Shown: positions 16,622-26,076, counted from the stretch's first letter. The stretch is 64,000 bases of DNA from Bartonella elizabethae F9251 = ATCC 49927 (GCF_000518165.1 NZ_JADB01000001.1:310001-374000), one strand, 5' to 3'. Program-made: numbers and translations. Notes: generated by a model from the sequence alone, not told the origin.

Positions 16622-16909
16622 TTACCTATAGCTATTACAATCAACATCTTGAAATTTATCATAACCATAGTACTGTTTATATTGCTCTTTTAACATTTTA
16701 CATAGATTGTATCGATTAATATTAAATTTCTCGAGTACTTCGTTTGGAAGATCATATAAATTTTGAGGACCAACATCAAACATATCAACTGCATCGGCTA
16801 GGTTATTTGGAATACGGTTCTCATTTGAGTCTGACTTTTGTCCACAGGAGGAAAGAAAAAGCCCACTGATCACTATGAATAGTAAAGCTACTTTTTTGAA
16901 AAATAACAC
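16622..16909 (-). CDS. Small lipoprotein
   Basis: A 95-residue product with a clear lipoprotein signal: KK, a hydrophobic stretch VALLFIVISGLFL, then the lipobox LSSC with the modified cysteine at residue 22. The mature part is short, with DVGPQNLYDLPNEVLEKFNINRYNLCK. The start must be GTG (16909), as no in-frame ATG precedes the signal. With the next gene it lies between phage modules on the opposite strand, a typical place for lysogenic-conversion cargo. Function unknown. Confidence 0.7.
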   Translation of the reverse strand: MLFFKKVALLFIVISGLFLSSCGQKSDSNENRIPNNLADAVDMFDVGPQNLYDLPNEVLEKFNINRYNLCKMLKEQYKQYYGYDKFQDVDCNSYR

Positions 16910-17059
16910 TGAAGTTTTCCCTTTTTATTAATTATAAGTCACAGTATTGAAACTTTAATTTATTTTTTCTCAACCAGATTTATTCTGTTTCTTCATCATC
17001 ATTATTTTTTTCTGTTGTTGCCAAAGCTTTTATTATTATCTTGGACAATTCCTCATTAA

Positions 17060-17377
17060 TTATTTCCTCTTCAACCGCTTGAAGTTCATTAATTCTTTGA
17101 TCCTTCCAATCAGACGCTGTCTGTAATTTTCAATTAAGCGATCATGTTCACAATTTGCTTTTATTCCTAGGTAAATTCTCCAAGCAAACAGCAAAATTGC
17201 CACTATTAATAAAAAGTTTCTTGAAAATTCAAGATACCAAAGCACACCGAGTACTATGACCAATAAAAGAGTACCTTGGAGTTCTGTATTCCGACCATTC
17301 TCTGCTTCTTCCCACATATCGGAGATTATAGCCCATAGTGTGAGTATACCCACTATTACTATGACAATATCGCGCAC
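17060..17377 (-). CDS. Small integral membrane protein
   Basis: A 105-residue protein with three predicted membrane helices (about 3-20, 35-52, 54-71) and a strongly basic C-terminal tail (RQRLIGRIKELMNFKRLKRK). GGGGGAGG precedes the ATG. Similar small membrane proteins in prophages include holins and superinfection-exclusion proteins; nothing here distinguishes these. Confidence 0.6.
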   Translation of the reverse strand: MRDIVIVIVGILTLWAIISDMWEEAENGRNTELQGTLLLVIVLGVLWYLEFSRNFLLIVAILLFAWRIYLGIKANCEHDRLIENYRQRLIGRIKELMNFKRLKRK

Positions 17378-17637
17378 TGTTCCTCCCCCTTTTTATTAAT
17401 TGTCAGTTGTGTAATTGATTCGTTTAGATGAGGCAATTGCGGATTTTGGCTATATTTGGCTATAAAAGATACTAGATTTAGATAAAAAATAAAAAAACAT
17501 ACAATATCGTGATTTTTTTGTTGACATGGTGTAAATAATGGTGTTTTACAGCGCTGCTGTACTGGTCGACTTGCGTCCAAAATTACAGTAGATCGTTTCT
17601 CGTTAAACCCCTTTTATAATGATATGATTGTTTAGAG

Positions 17638-17659
17638 CCCTGCGTTTGCGGGGTTTTTT
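17638..17659 (+). terminator. Rho-independent terminator
   Basis: CCCTGC-GTTT-GCGGGG is a 6-bp stem with one G-T pair, followed by T6. It reads in the plus direction just before the 17681 gene. No plus-strand gene ends close upstream, so either a small RNA or a deleted gene used it. Confidence 0.65.
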
Positions 17660-17680
17660 GTTATCTGGAGAAAGTATTTG

Positions 17681-17929
17681 ATGACAGCAGAAAATACAGA
17701 GGTGACTTCGCAGCCAAAAAGAATACCACCGAAAGCAGGGCAAGGGCGTGTCAAAGGGGTACCGAATAAGAATACACATCTTCTTAAAGAGGCAGTGATT
17801 AAAGCAGCTGAATTGGCAGGTAATAAATATGGCAAGGAAGGGCTGATCTCTTATCAGGAAAGATATTATCATAAAAAATACAATAAAGTCAATATGTTGA
17901 GTTCAATTATTTTATATGAATCCACTTAA
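17681..17929 (+). pseudogene. Remnant of a phage packaging-region protein
   Basis: It starts MTAENTEVTSQPKRIPPKAGQGRVKGVPNKNTHLLKEAVIKAAELAGNKYG. This resembles the N-terminus of small phage proteins encoded before the large terminase (DUF5681-like, from memory). The open frame then runs into unrelated AT-rich sequence after about residue 65 and stops. CTGGAG upstream supports ATG 17681. It is the only trace of a packaging or head module in the island. Confidence 0.5.
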
Positions 17930-18412
17930 GAATCCACACTTTTATACATGTTTAAATTGACCATTTTTTATAAAAGATTACCATGTATGAATAGACCATA
18001 AAAAGCAAATCATGATGTAAATATTATAATGCATGTGTGTATTTAAATGAAATGAAAAGCAGTTATCATTCATAACGGTTTATAAATTTTATGATACGTT
18101 TTTATCACTCAAAATCGCATTATTTAAAATTTAGTCGTTTGAAATTATCGATAACATACGTTTAAAGAGCACAGCTTGTTTTAAAGATTGGAGTGTTAAT
18201 CGCAAAAAGGAACAAATTAATGTTCGCCAAAATTGGCGAGCGCAAAATCTAAAAATGTTATAGCAATATTAAATTATCCTTAAAGAGGATAATTTTTAAG
18301 ATAACAATAAAATTTTAAAACAGCGTTAAAGTATATAATTACGAGTTTTTATTAGAATGTGAAAAAGCTTATCATTTATTCACTACCTCATGTTTTCTAG
18401 ATGATTTATAAT
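17930..18412. other. Non-coding stretch with two hairpins
   Basis: No credible gene. It contains the small palindrome TCGCCAA-AA-TTGGCGA (18224-18239) and a 9-bp hairpin AAATTATCC/GGATAATTT at 18271-18295 running into a few Ts, which could end transcripts. It probably marks the site where the structural genes were lost. Confidence 0.5.
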
Positions 18413-18832
18413 TTAATTATTATGTTTTCGGATATCACAATGTAACTTACCTAAAATTACAGTACCGTCATAGACTGCATTGCCAAAAACTTCAGCGTTT
18501 TTATAAACGAAAGAATAGCCATAAACTTTGGCATAACCGTAAACTTTAGCATTGTCATAGACTTTGGCATGACCATAGACACAAGCGTCAGAATATACCC
18601 AACAATCGCCATCATGAGAGAGGTTATCTTCACTTTCAATATACCCCCCGAGATCACCTTTTTTGACATCATCAAAATCTCTTAAAGCTCTAATTCGTGT
18701 TAAGAAATGACCATCTATATATTCGCCATCATTAATAAATTCGTATTTTTTTGCAGGCTCTTGTTTGTTAACAGAGGCGGTTTCATTTGAAATGTTAGAG
18801 ATAACGGGGGTGTTTTTTGAAGTAGTTTTCAT
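18413..18832 (-). CDS. Hexapeptide-repeat phage protein, paralogue 3
   Basis: A 139-residue protein from ATG 18832 (AGGA 7 bases upstream). After a Ser/Thr/Asn-rich start it carries the same module as the genes at 7-8 kb (YEFINDGEYIDGHFLTRIRALRDFDDVKKGDLGGYIESEDNLSHDGDCWVY). Only about six repeats follow (VYGHAKVYDNAKVYGYAKV...), with a different end. The shared module with a variable repeat number suggests cassette-like growth of the helix. A structured leader lies directly upstream. Function unknown. Confidence 0.7.
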   Translation of the reverse strand: MKTTSKNTPVISNISNETASVNKQEPAKKYEFINDGEYIDGHFLTRIRALRDFDDVKKGDLGGYIESEDNLSHDGDCWVYSDACVYGHAKVYDNAKVYGYAKVYGYSFVYKNAEVFGNAVYDGTVILGKLHCDIRKHNN

Positions 18833-18869
18833 AACTAAATCCTTGTAGAAATATGAGTTTTCAGTTGAC

Positions 18870-18960
18870 ACCCATAAGGGCGTCGGGCGTTGAAAACACG
18901 GCTACAAGTCCGTCGGCATGCTTTCCCTATAAGGTTTTGTATAGCATGACCACACCCGAC
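18870..18960 (-). ncRNA. Candidate structured leader or antisense RNA
   Basis: On the minus strand, GTCGGGTGT at the 5' end can pair with ACGCCCGAC about 65 bases later (9 bp, one G-T). Inside, CATGCT pairs with AGCATG and ACGG with CCGT. The long-range partner adjoins a separate hairpin GACGCCC-TTAT-GGGTGTC (7 bp) that shares its GAC, so the two helices compete. It sits 38 bases before the start of paralogue 3 and is much more GC-rich than its surroundings. I suspect a phage regulatory RNA such as the C4 antisense class, but cannot confirm it. Confidence 0.5.
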
Positions 18961-20463
18961 AAAGTCATCATATATGCTAATCATAGCATAAAAGATAGTC
19001 AGTTTTTATAATAGGATTAGGTTTATCGTAACCTATTCGCTTGTAGTTTAAGTGTTTTCAGCACTTGAGTATTTATATAGCAAAATACGTATTTATTGTC
19101 AATTAATTTATGCACTTTTTTGATATTTTTTATGATTTTTTTTAAATGCATTGTGTGTAAATATTTATCATATGCTTATTAATTTCTTCTTTTGTATTAT
19201 ATTCTTTTAAAGCTATATTATGAGCTTTCTTAAATGATTGCGTTCTTTTTTGAATCTATACATTTATAATATTTATAAACGCTCTCATCATGCATATTTT
19301 TATCTTTATAACCTATCATGTTTTTTGCGAAATGGTTTTTAAGATTTCTGTTAATTTCTTTTATAGTGCATTTGCAATTTAACAGCCTTTTATAGGAACT
19401 GTCTTTATAACCAATGCATTCATTTGCATTGTAATTATGAAAGCCTGCTTTTTCACGCATTCTCTATAGCTGTTATATTCTTTATAGCCACCGCATCATT
19501 TTTCATTTTCACAAGAGAAAGAATAATTGTGATTTATAGCTTTTTATGAAAACATCTAAAAAGAGATTGATAACTATAGAGATTAGCAAAATCGCTTTTA
19601 ATAGACTTTTGTCATTTTTGTCAGTTGTTTTTAGACCCTATAGTGTTTTTTTTAATGAGATAAAAATTAAAAACATTCTATTTCAATATGTTAGTATTTT
19701 AATGATACAACCCTTATTAAGATGCAATCCATAAATACAACTGTAAATATATATATGTCAGTTATGTGTCAGTAAATTGAACCGACAAAAGTGATCATTT
19801 TAGTGAGTGATTAAAACGTGCTTTATGAAAAGCATATGAAAATGAAAACGGATTACGTTATCAAAATCCCTTTAATGAATTTTATCAATCCACTTAAATG
19901 AATAAACTTATAATTTTAGAGAATGATTAAAACACGTCTTATGAAAGCATGTAATCTTTTAAAGCCTTTCAAAAGAAAGGGGGTATAATCATAAGAAATG
20001 CTATCAAGATCATTATGGTTATGAGTTTTGAAGGTTTTGAAGGTTCCTTTTACGCCCCCTTATATATTTTTTTCAATCAAAAAAATAAAAGTTATTATAT
20101 TTCAATATGTTATTATTTTAATAATACAACCTATATCGACAACACAACCTTAAATTCAACCCATGGTATATTTTTGAAGGTATTTTGAGGGTTTGAGAAA
20201 CCTTCAAAACCTATAAGTAATATAAGCAAAATGGATATACATAACTCTCTTTAAACAAGGCTTTTGAAAAGGATAAAGCTATCATTTTAGATTACGGTAT
20301 AATCTCTTAAAGGCAATCCAAATGACAGTGTTTAAAAGTGCAAATGTTCTTTTTTTAGAATAACGCATGATAAATTATTCCTTTTAAGATTATATCTAAT
20401 TAAGAGGTATAGATTATGATTAAAGGCTCTATACCCCTTATGAGATTATTATGTCTTATAAGC
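18961..20463. other. AT-rich decayed region with internal repeats
   Basis: 1.5 kb without a convincing gene. A 76-residue minus-strand frame at 19230-19460 contains IGYKD twice but lacks a ribosome binding site. Two 35-base stretches (19679-19713 and 20098-20132) match at about 32 positions. Two further similar stretches (about 19807 and 19921) share GATTAAAAC followed by CTTATGAAA-like text, so the region looks like degenerate tandem or dispersed repeats. Confidence 0.5.
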
Positions 20464-22073
20464 TTATTCAGTTTCTCTAATTTCTAATTTTGGTAGTTTT
20501 TTCACGATTTTCATTGTCTCTAAACTTACTGTAATAACCCTTTGGAATAACTCCAATGGATAAGCAGGGTTTCCAACGGTCTCAACAGCATAGCGATTGG
20601 CATTATTCACAATACCACTCTTTTTATCAGTCTTAACACATTGACGCGCCATAATCCATTCAAGAGCAGGCTTGCCATTGACAATATACTCATAAGCTTC
20701 AAGAGGAATATCTGTCATCGTGATATTGCTGTTATAAATAACTGTAGATTTATCCTTTTCCTTACTATTCTTAACTTTTGCGAATTTCATTTCTGTCACG
20801 TAATAAAACTTTTCTGGATTAGGAATATCAATCTGTTTTGGATTGCCTTTTTTAAATGAGACTGGATAAGGTTCCACATCTTCATAATTCACGTGTAAAT
20901 GACCCAATTCACGCCCTGCTGTAACAAATTTCCAAAAGTCATCAGCAGTTTTTACACGAGGGATACGAGGGAGTTCTTTAGAGAGGTTATCAGCATACCG
21001 AGCACGATAATCTTCCGAATGCAAAATTCCGTAAACGTAATAGAATAAATCATCTTTCGTGATAATTTCATTCGGATAAGCTGTTTGAAAATGGGATAGC
21101 CCTTCATCAGTAATAGCATCACGACATTGTAAATCAGTTGTGTTGTTTTCTTCTGTAGAATTTGCAAACAAATGAGATTGTTTTTCACTTTTATTTTTTG
21201 AAACCGTAGTATCTTCGTAAATATAGCGTGGAAAGCATTGACTAGCACTTATCATATTACTATCTGGAAGAATTTCACTCATCAAAATAGAAAAGCTATT
21301 TTTTACTCCTATGCCTGTAAGTTGTATTATCCTATTTTCAACTGATTGTCCTATCGGGAATATACTCACCTTTCATGAGACTATGATAAGTCGATTCAAT
21401 GTTAATGGCTGCTATGTAATAGGCTAAGAGAACAATCTCATTGGCGTGAATATCATGACGGAATTTATATTCCATATCCTCTGGTTTGATCAGTTTAGAT
21501 TGTAAAAGCCGTGTGATAAAGGTACCTGTACCTGTAAAGGAGTCAAGAATAGAAACACCACGTGATCTTAAGCTTTTCATTGCGTAACACATCATCAACA
21601 GAGTGAATGATAAAATCAACAACCTCAACGGGGGTATAAACAATCCCTAATTTTTCTACCGTACGCGGGAAAGCCTTGGTAAAAAAGTCTTCATAAAGCT
21701 TGATGATAAGGTTCTGTCTTGCTTGCGGGGAGGTAATCCCAGAGGCACGGAATTTTACGCTGTCATAAAACTCTTGTAACTCTTTCGATATTTGCTTGAT
21801 ATTGGTTTTATCCAACTCAGCTAAAATCTTTTCCATCGCTTGCGAAATGGCATTGTTTTGCACAAATTCATTACCATCAAACAAGGCTTCAAACACGGGG
21901 CGTGTTACAAGATGTTGTCCTAACATCTCAAGCGCTTCCTCTTGGGTAATACTGTCGTTTAAATTACTCTTTAACTCCTTATGAAAGCTCTCAAAAGCAT
22001 AATAGGCTTTACTGGTTTTATCAGAAAGGATATCTTTAAGGAGAAAATTAGTTCCTTTATATGAAGTGATCAA
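20464..22073 (-). pseudogene. Type ISP-like restriction-modification enzyme remnant
   Basis: Three minus-strand frames form the C-terminal part of one large helicase/methyltransferase protein. The pieces are ITSYKG...LLKDILSDKTSKAYYAF, then ILDSFTGTGTFITRLLQ (SAM-binding motif I), then ENRIIQLTGIGVKNSFSILM...SQCFPRYIYE and a target-recognition-like end. A frameshift lies at a T4 run (21574-21577). Between 21338 and 21369 an internal deletion removes the expected NPPY catalytic block. The N-terminal helicase/nuclease half is absent: the frame begins at 22073, where the opposite-strand methylase remnant begins. It cannot be an active enzyme. Confidence 0.75.
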
Positions 22074-22691
22074 TGATCGTTCAGGTGATGTGGTGAATTT
22101 TTTTCGGGTGTTGCAACGCCATTATTACCCTTTCATGGATCTGTTGGAGTTCCAGGTGAGTAGCCGTGAGGCGTTTGAACGGTTACGCACCCAAGATCCC
22201 AAGACCCTGACAGATTTAGAGCGGGCATTGCGGTTTTTATATCTGCAGCGGTTGAGTTTTGGTGGCAAAGTGGCAAAACAGACGTTTGGAGTTGATCCAC
22301 ACCGTGGTGCACGGTTTAATAGTCTCAAACTTGAAGCCTCCTTAAAGCTTATTTACCGTCGTTTAGCAGGTGTGACCATTGAACATTTAGATTGGTTTGA
22401 GTTTATTTTAGGCGCTATGATCGTCCCAACATCTTGTTTTACCTTGATCCGCCTTATTGGGGTGTTGAGGATTACTATGGCAAGGATTTGTTTAAGCGAG
22501 AGGATTATCAGAGGATGTCCACACTGCTTGCACAATTAAAGGGAAAGTTTCTTCTGTCACTCAATGATGTGCCGGGGATTCGCAAAAGCTTTAGCCCATT
22601 TAAGATAAAAGAGGTCACCATATCTTATACATGCAGTTCAAATAATCCAATTCCAGCTCAAGAGCTCATCATCTCAAATTGCGACTTTTAG
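22063..22691 (+). pseudogene. D12-class adenine DNA methyltransferase remnant
   Basis: The plus-strand frame EVINDRSGDVVNFFRVLQRHY...ALRFLYLQRLSFGGKVA is the middle of a Dam-like N6-adenine methylase. It loses register around 22402-22410 and resumes as RPNILFYLDPPYWGVEDYYG, with the catalytic DPPY, to a stop at 22691. The first about 30 residues with the FxGxG cofactor motif are missing. Its truncated 5' end abuts that of the type ISP remnant. An inactive fragment. Confidence 0.8.
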
Positions 22692-23179
22692 CAAAGTAGA
22701 AAAAGCTGCCTTAAAGGGTCTTTAAATGATCTTTGAAAGGTCTTTGAAAACCCTTTGAAAACCTCTTTAATTTTTTAAAAAAGACGTGGATTTTAAAAAT
22801 GAATTGCTGCAAAACCTGCTGACAAGCTACATACAAGACATATAGAATCAATAATTTATAGCACGACAAAAGTGCTGTGGCGGAGGGGGTAGGAATGCTA
22901 TATTTATATAAAATCAATAGATTATATAGAAGTTCGGGAATTTTGATTCCGTTGATTCTTTTAACTTATTTTCTGCCTATCCCGAACCTTTTTAGAGCTT
23001 ATTCTCGATCATTTAGTTCTAAATTTATCTTTTATTTTCTCTTCTTTCAGATATTAAGAAAGATGGCTGTGAGAGAAGGAATTGTGTTAGAGATCTGCTA
23101 AGGTTATTGTGTTTTAAAGGTTGCTTTTTAACACCTTTTGAACTATATTACCACCTTATTGTAAGGTAGGAGTATAGTC
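22692..23179. other. Right island boundary region
   Basis: No gene. It holds short A/T-rich reiterations of CTTTGAAA (about 22727-22765), then the right copy of the flanking direct repeat. Similarity to the tRNA-int spacer starts at about 22896, but the tRNA 3' end itself is not recognisably duplicated. Confidence 0.5.
22948..22993. repeat. Right copy of island-flanking direct repeat (candidate attR)
   Basis: Matches 3812-3857 at 45 of 46 positions. Read on the minus strand it encodes KL-stop-KGSG-stop, a mutated version of the integrase end KLQKGSG-stop. It is therefore either an attachment site that includes the integrase 3' end or the remnant of a second integrase gene. Confidence 0.7.
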
Positions 23180-23398
23180 ATGGCTACAACTGTTAAACTG
23201 TCTGATGATCTCATTAATGAGGCTAAGCGTTACGCGTCTGTTTATAGCCGCTCGGTTCCTAAGCAAATTGAATATTGGTCGCGTATGGGCAAAATAGCCG
23301 AAGAAAATCCAGATCTCTCCTTTCAATTTATTCAAGCAATCTTACTTGGACAACAAGAAAATGCAGATGGCGATGTAACAGCATTCGAATTTGGCTGA
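23180..23398 (+). CDS. ParD-like antitoxin
   Basis: A 72-residue protein, MATTVKLSDDLINEAKRYASVYSRSVPKQIEYWSRMGKIAEENPDLS, matching the ParD-like antitoxin pattern: an N-terminal strand TTVKLSDDL and two helices forming a ribbon-helix-helix. TAGGAG precedes the start. It lies just outside the island's right repeat and is directly followed by a RelE-type toxin. The frame is intact. Confidence 0.82.
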   Translation: MATTVKLSDDLINEAKRYASVYSRSVPKQIEYWSRMGKIAEENPDLSFQFIQAILLGQQENADGDVTAFEFG

Positions 23399-23402
23399 AT
23401 CT

Positions 23403-23675
23403 ATGCAAGTTTTACAAACCCATTCATTTAAAAAAACTGTCAAAAAACTGCATGCCAACCAAAAACAAGATCTAGACCAAGCTGTTCGCGTCATTATGAA
23501 AACGCCCACTATTGGTCAAGCCAAAACAGGTGATCTTTCTGCTGTTTTTGTCTATGAGTTTAAAATGGCCAAGCAATTGACGCTGCTCGCTTACAGCTAT
23601 GAAGATCACACGATTACTTTGACCTTGTTAGCACTTGGCTCTCATGAAAATTTTTACCGAGATCTTAAAGCATAA
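23403..23675 (+). CDS. RelE/ParE-superfamily toxin
   Basis: A 90-residue toxin, MQVLQTHSFKKTVKKLHANQKQDLDQAVRVIM, with GDLSAVFVYEFKMAKQLTLLAYSYED and the closing LLALGSHENFYRDLK. This is the compact RelE/ParE fold (two helices then a four-stranded sheet). Members are ribosome-dependent RNases or gyrase poisons; which one cannot be told. ATG 23403 is preferred over the TTG at 23391, which overlaps the antitoxin. The module looks complete. Confidence 0.82.
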   Translation: MQVLQTHSFKKTVKKLHANQKQDLDQAVRVIMKTPTIGQAKTGDLSAVFVYEFKMAKQLTLLAYSYEDHTITLTLLALGSHENFYRDLKA

Positions 23676-24448
23676 TATATTTTACAACTTGATAGAGGCA
23701 CACAGCATTAATTTTACTAAAGTTCTCCAGTGCTAAAGGTATTAAACCAAAATTTATAGATATGATCAAGCTATATTGGGCACCTAATTGCGGCATAATA
23801 TTTTTAGTTAAACCGATTGGAGGACTTTACAGCAAAGGAGTACTGCACTCATCTGCTATTACATACCTCTAACTTGAGTTAAAAACAAAGCTCTTCCGTA
23901 CACCCCAACAAATGGCTTTGTCATGATAGAACTTTACTAGATTAGAGGTAAGTCAGTAGCATCTGTTATAAATTTAACGCTTCGCACTTTCCTCGGTAAA
24001 TTCAAGCCGCAAAATACTAAATACAACTAAGTCCTATAGCTCAATGCGCACATAATCACGCATGGTGTTTCTACGCTCAACAAGTTACACCTCAGTTCTC
24101 TTGCGCAAATACGAATAAGAAGGGTTTAATTTGCTAATTTTAGCTCAGTCTTAAGTACAACGTCTGGAAAGGCTACACGTGCCTGCTGCATCAACGTAAT
24201 ATTAATGCCATAGAAAAATCCCTTACTATCTGCTATAGCTTCATAAGGATTACCTATAATGTAAAAAATGAAAAATAATATAAAATAAATTTACAAAAAT
24301 GATTGACTAGGATATTAAAGCACGATAACGATTCATGCAATGCAAGTTCGCAAGAGGAGATAAGGTATTGCATTTTAATTGAAGGTTTAGTTTTTAAGGA
24401 AAGTAAAAGCCTTATCCAACTAAGGCTCCGTGGGGAGGGGGCCATTAC
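23676..24448. other. Gene-poor stretch with coding scraps
   Basis: No intact gene. A minus-strand open stretch at 24126-24260 (about 44 codons, GNPYEAIADSKGFFYG... MQQARVAFPDVV) reads like the end of a real protein without a start. A plus-strand scrap near 23762 begins MIKLYWAPNCG. Neither could be assigned. Confidence 0.4.
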
Positions 24449-24449
24449 G

Positions 24450-25119
24450 TGCAAGAACAAACATTTGTAAATTATAAGAAAAATGGTCATAAGGTAGCAA
24501 GTGCAGACATCATTGACATAGGACTACCAACCTCCATCGATACGGCAAGCTTATGTAAATTGATTGTTGATATCCGCGATAAAGAAGCCATTGAATCTTC
24601 TGTCCATAAGGTTATCTCAGATTTGGTGGTCTTGATGTCTTAGTTAATGTAGCAGGCATTTGTTATAGTGGCGATCCAGAAACAATTGATGCTCAAGAAT
24701 GTGCTGAAACATTTGATGTGAATATTAAAGGAATGTTCTATATAACAGCTGCTACTTTACCCTATCTAAAAAAGGAAATTCGCGCCGATATTATAAATAT
24801 TTCATCCATATGGGGTGTAGAATACAATCCTTCTTTAATTTCATATTCTTCTTCTAAATTTGCTGTAGAGGGCTATACTGGTGGGTTGCGCTTATGGGGA
24901 ATGCCACAAAATATTCGTGTTTGTTCAATCCAAGTTGATAAAGTTAATACGGATTTTCGTCGCAATTTTAAAGGATTCCCAGAGATACCTCCAGAGAATC
25001 TTGCCAAAATGCTTCACCCAGATAACATTGCTTCCGCGGTCAACTTTATTCTTTCCTCATCTAATACCGCACAAATTTCTTCTATACGTCTCGATGTTCC
25101 ACTTTGGTATCAAGTATAA
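24450..25119 (+). pseudogene. Short-chain dehydrogenase/reductase, truncated and frameshifted
   Basis: Two frames make up most of a classical SDR. The first covers YKKNGHKVASADI...VDIRDKEAIE. The second, after a shift near 24617-24620, covers GGLDVLVNVAGICYSG, TFDVNIKGMFY, IINISSIWG with the catalytic Ser, and YSSSKFAVEG with catalytic Tyr and Lys. The first about 35 residues, including the TGxxxGxG nucleotide-binding loop, are missing. Substrate unknown. Its 3' end lies 11 bases before the transporter gene, with which it probably once formed an operon. Confidence 0.8.
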
Positions 25120-25130
25120 GGATCTATCCA

Positions 25131-26063
25131 ATGAAAATCACGCCCAGAATAGCTCTTGTCTTAACCCTCGTAGGAACCTTTTTTTGGGGTTCCAATTTCC
25201 AAGCCACTAAGATAGCTTTAACGACTGTTTCTCCATGGACAGCTTCTTTTGAGCGGTTTCTCATTGCCGTAATCGCCATATTTTTAATTATGATTTTCAA
25301 AGAAGGCTTGCGGTGGCATGTTTTATCGCAAAATTTTATTTCTTATATTTTCCTAGGGATTATCGGTGTGGCAGGGTTTAATGGCGCTTTATTCGTTGGC
25401 TTGCAAACGTCAAATCCCATAACAGCCTCCCTCATCATGGCGACAACCCCTATTAGTGCTAATATTATTGAAGCTATCATGAATAAATCTTTCCCAACCT
25501 GTGAGAGGGTTATAGGGATGCTCATTAGCATGTTCGGGGTCTATTTAGTCATAACAAATGGGAGATTTTTGTCTAACCATGTTTCCTTTGCCAAAGGAGA
25601 TATTATGATTCTTTTAGGTTCCATTGGTTGGGCGTTCTATACCGTGGGCACGCGGTCATTTGTCAAGAACGCAACCCCGCTTGAAACAACAAGCTGGACG
25701 ATGCTCTCTGGCACCGTCGCCCTTGGCATCCTAACCTTTTTATTCGAATCCCCTCTTCAAGAAACGATGTCTATGTCCGGCGCTAGTTTATTCGCACTTC
25801 TTTGGATAGGGGTTGCAGGATCAGTTTTAGCCTACCTATTTTGGAATATTGGAATAGCGATCCGAGGTCCGGGTAAGACGGCGATATTTTTCAATTTTGT
25901 ACCTATTTCAGCCTTATTGGTGCAAATCCTGTTCGGCTTCATCCCTCAAATCATGCAAATCATAGGCGTTTTTGTTACGATTTTTGGAGTTCTAATCGGA
26001 CAAGGCTATATATTCAGCTTACTAGGATCTAGAAAAGCCGTTCCCAATGCGCATGAAGAGTAA
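25131..26063 (+). CDS. EamA/DMT-family transporter
   Basis: A 310-residue inner-membrane protein with ten predicted helices in two repeats of five. Each EamA repeat is recognisable: FFWGSNFQATKIAL near the start and GSIGWAFYTVGTRSFV after the midpoint. The C-terminus is short and hydrophilic. The family exports amino acids, nucleosides or other small metabolites; the substrate cannot be inferred. ATG 25131 has AAGGAT 12 bases upstream. It is intact, unlike the dehydrogenase before it. Confidence 0.85.
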   Translation: MKITPRIALVLTLVGTFFWGSNFQATKIALTTVSPWTASFERFLIAVIAIFLIMIFKEGLRWHVLSQNFISYIFLGIIGVAGFNGALFVGLQTSNPITASLIMATTPISANIIEAIMNKSFPTCERVIGMLISMFGVYLVITNGRFLSNHVSFAKGDIMILLGSIGWAFYTVGTRSFVKNATPLETTSWTMLSGTVALGILTFLFESPLQETMSMSGASLFALLWIGVAGSVLAYLFWNIGIAIRGPGKTAIFFNFVPISALLVQILFGFIPQIMQIIGVFVTIFGVLIGQGYIFSLLGSRKAVPNAHEE

Positions 26064-26076
26064 TATACTTTTTAAG

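Noticed and set aside
17540-17640. Possible tRNA-like segment before the 17638 terminator
   Set aside because: No cloverleaf could be drawn and there is no T-loop consensus.
19230-19460. 76-residue protein with two IGYKD motifs
   Set aside because: No start signal, and the composition equals the surrounding decayed DNA; kept only as a remark in the gap entry.
22700-22800. CTTTGAAA reiterations as a CRISPR or iteron array
   Set aside because: Units are irregular, very short and AT-rich, with no replication gene beside them.
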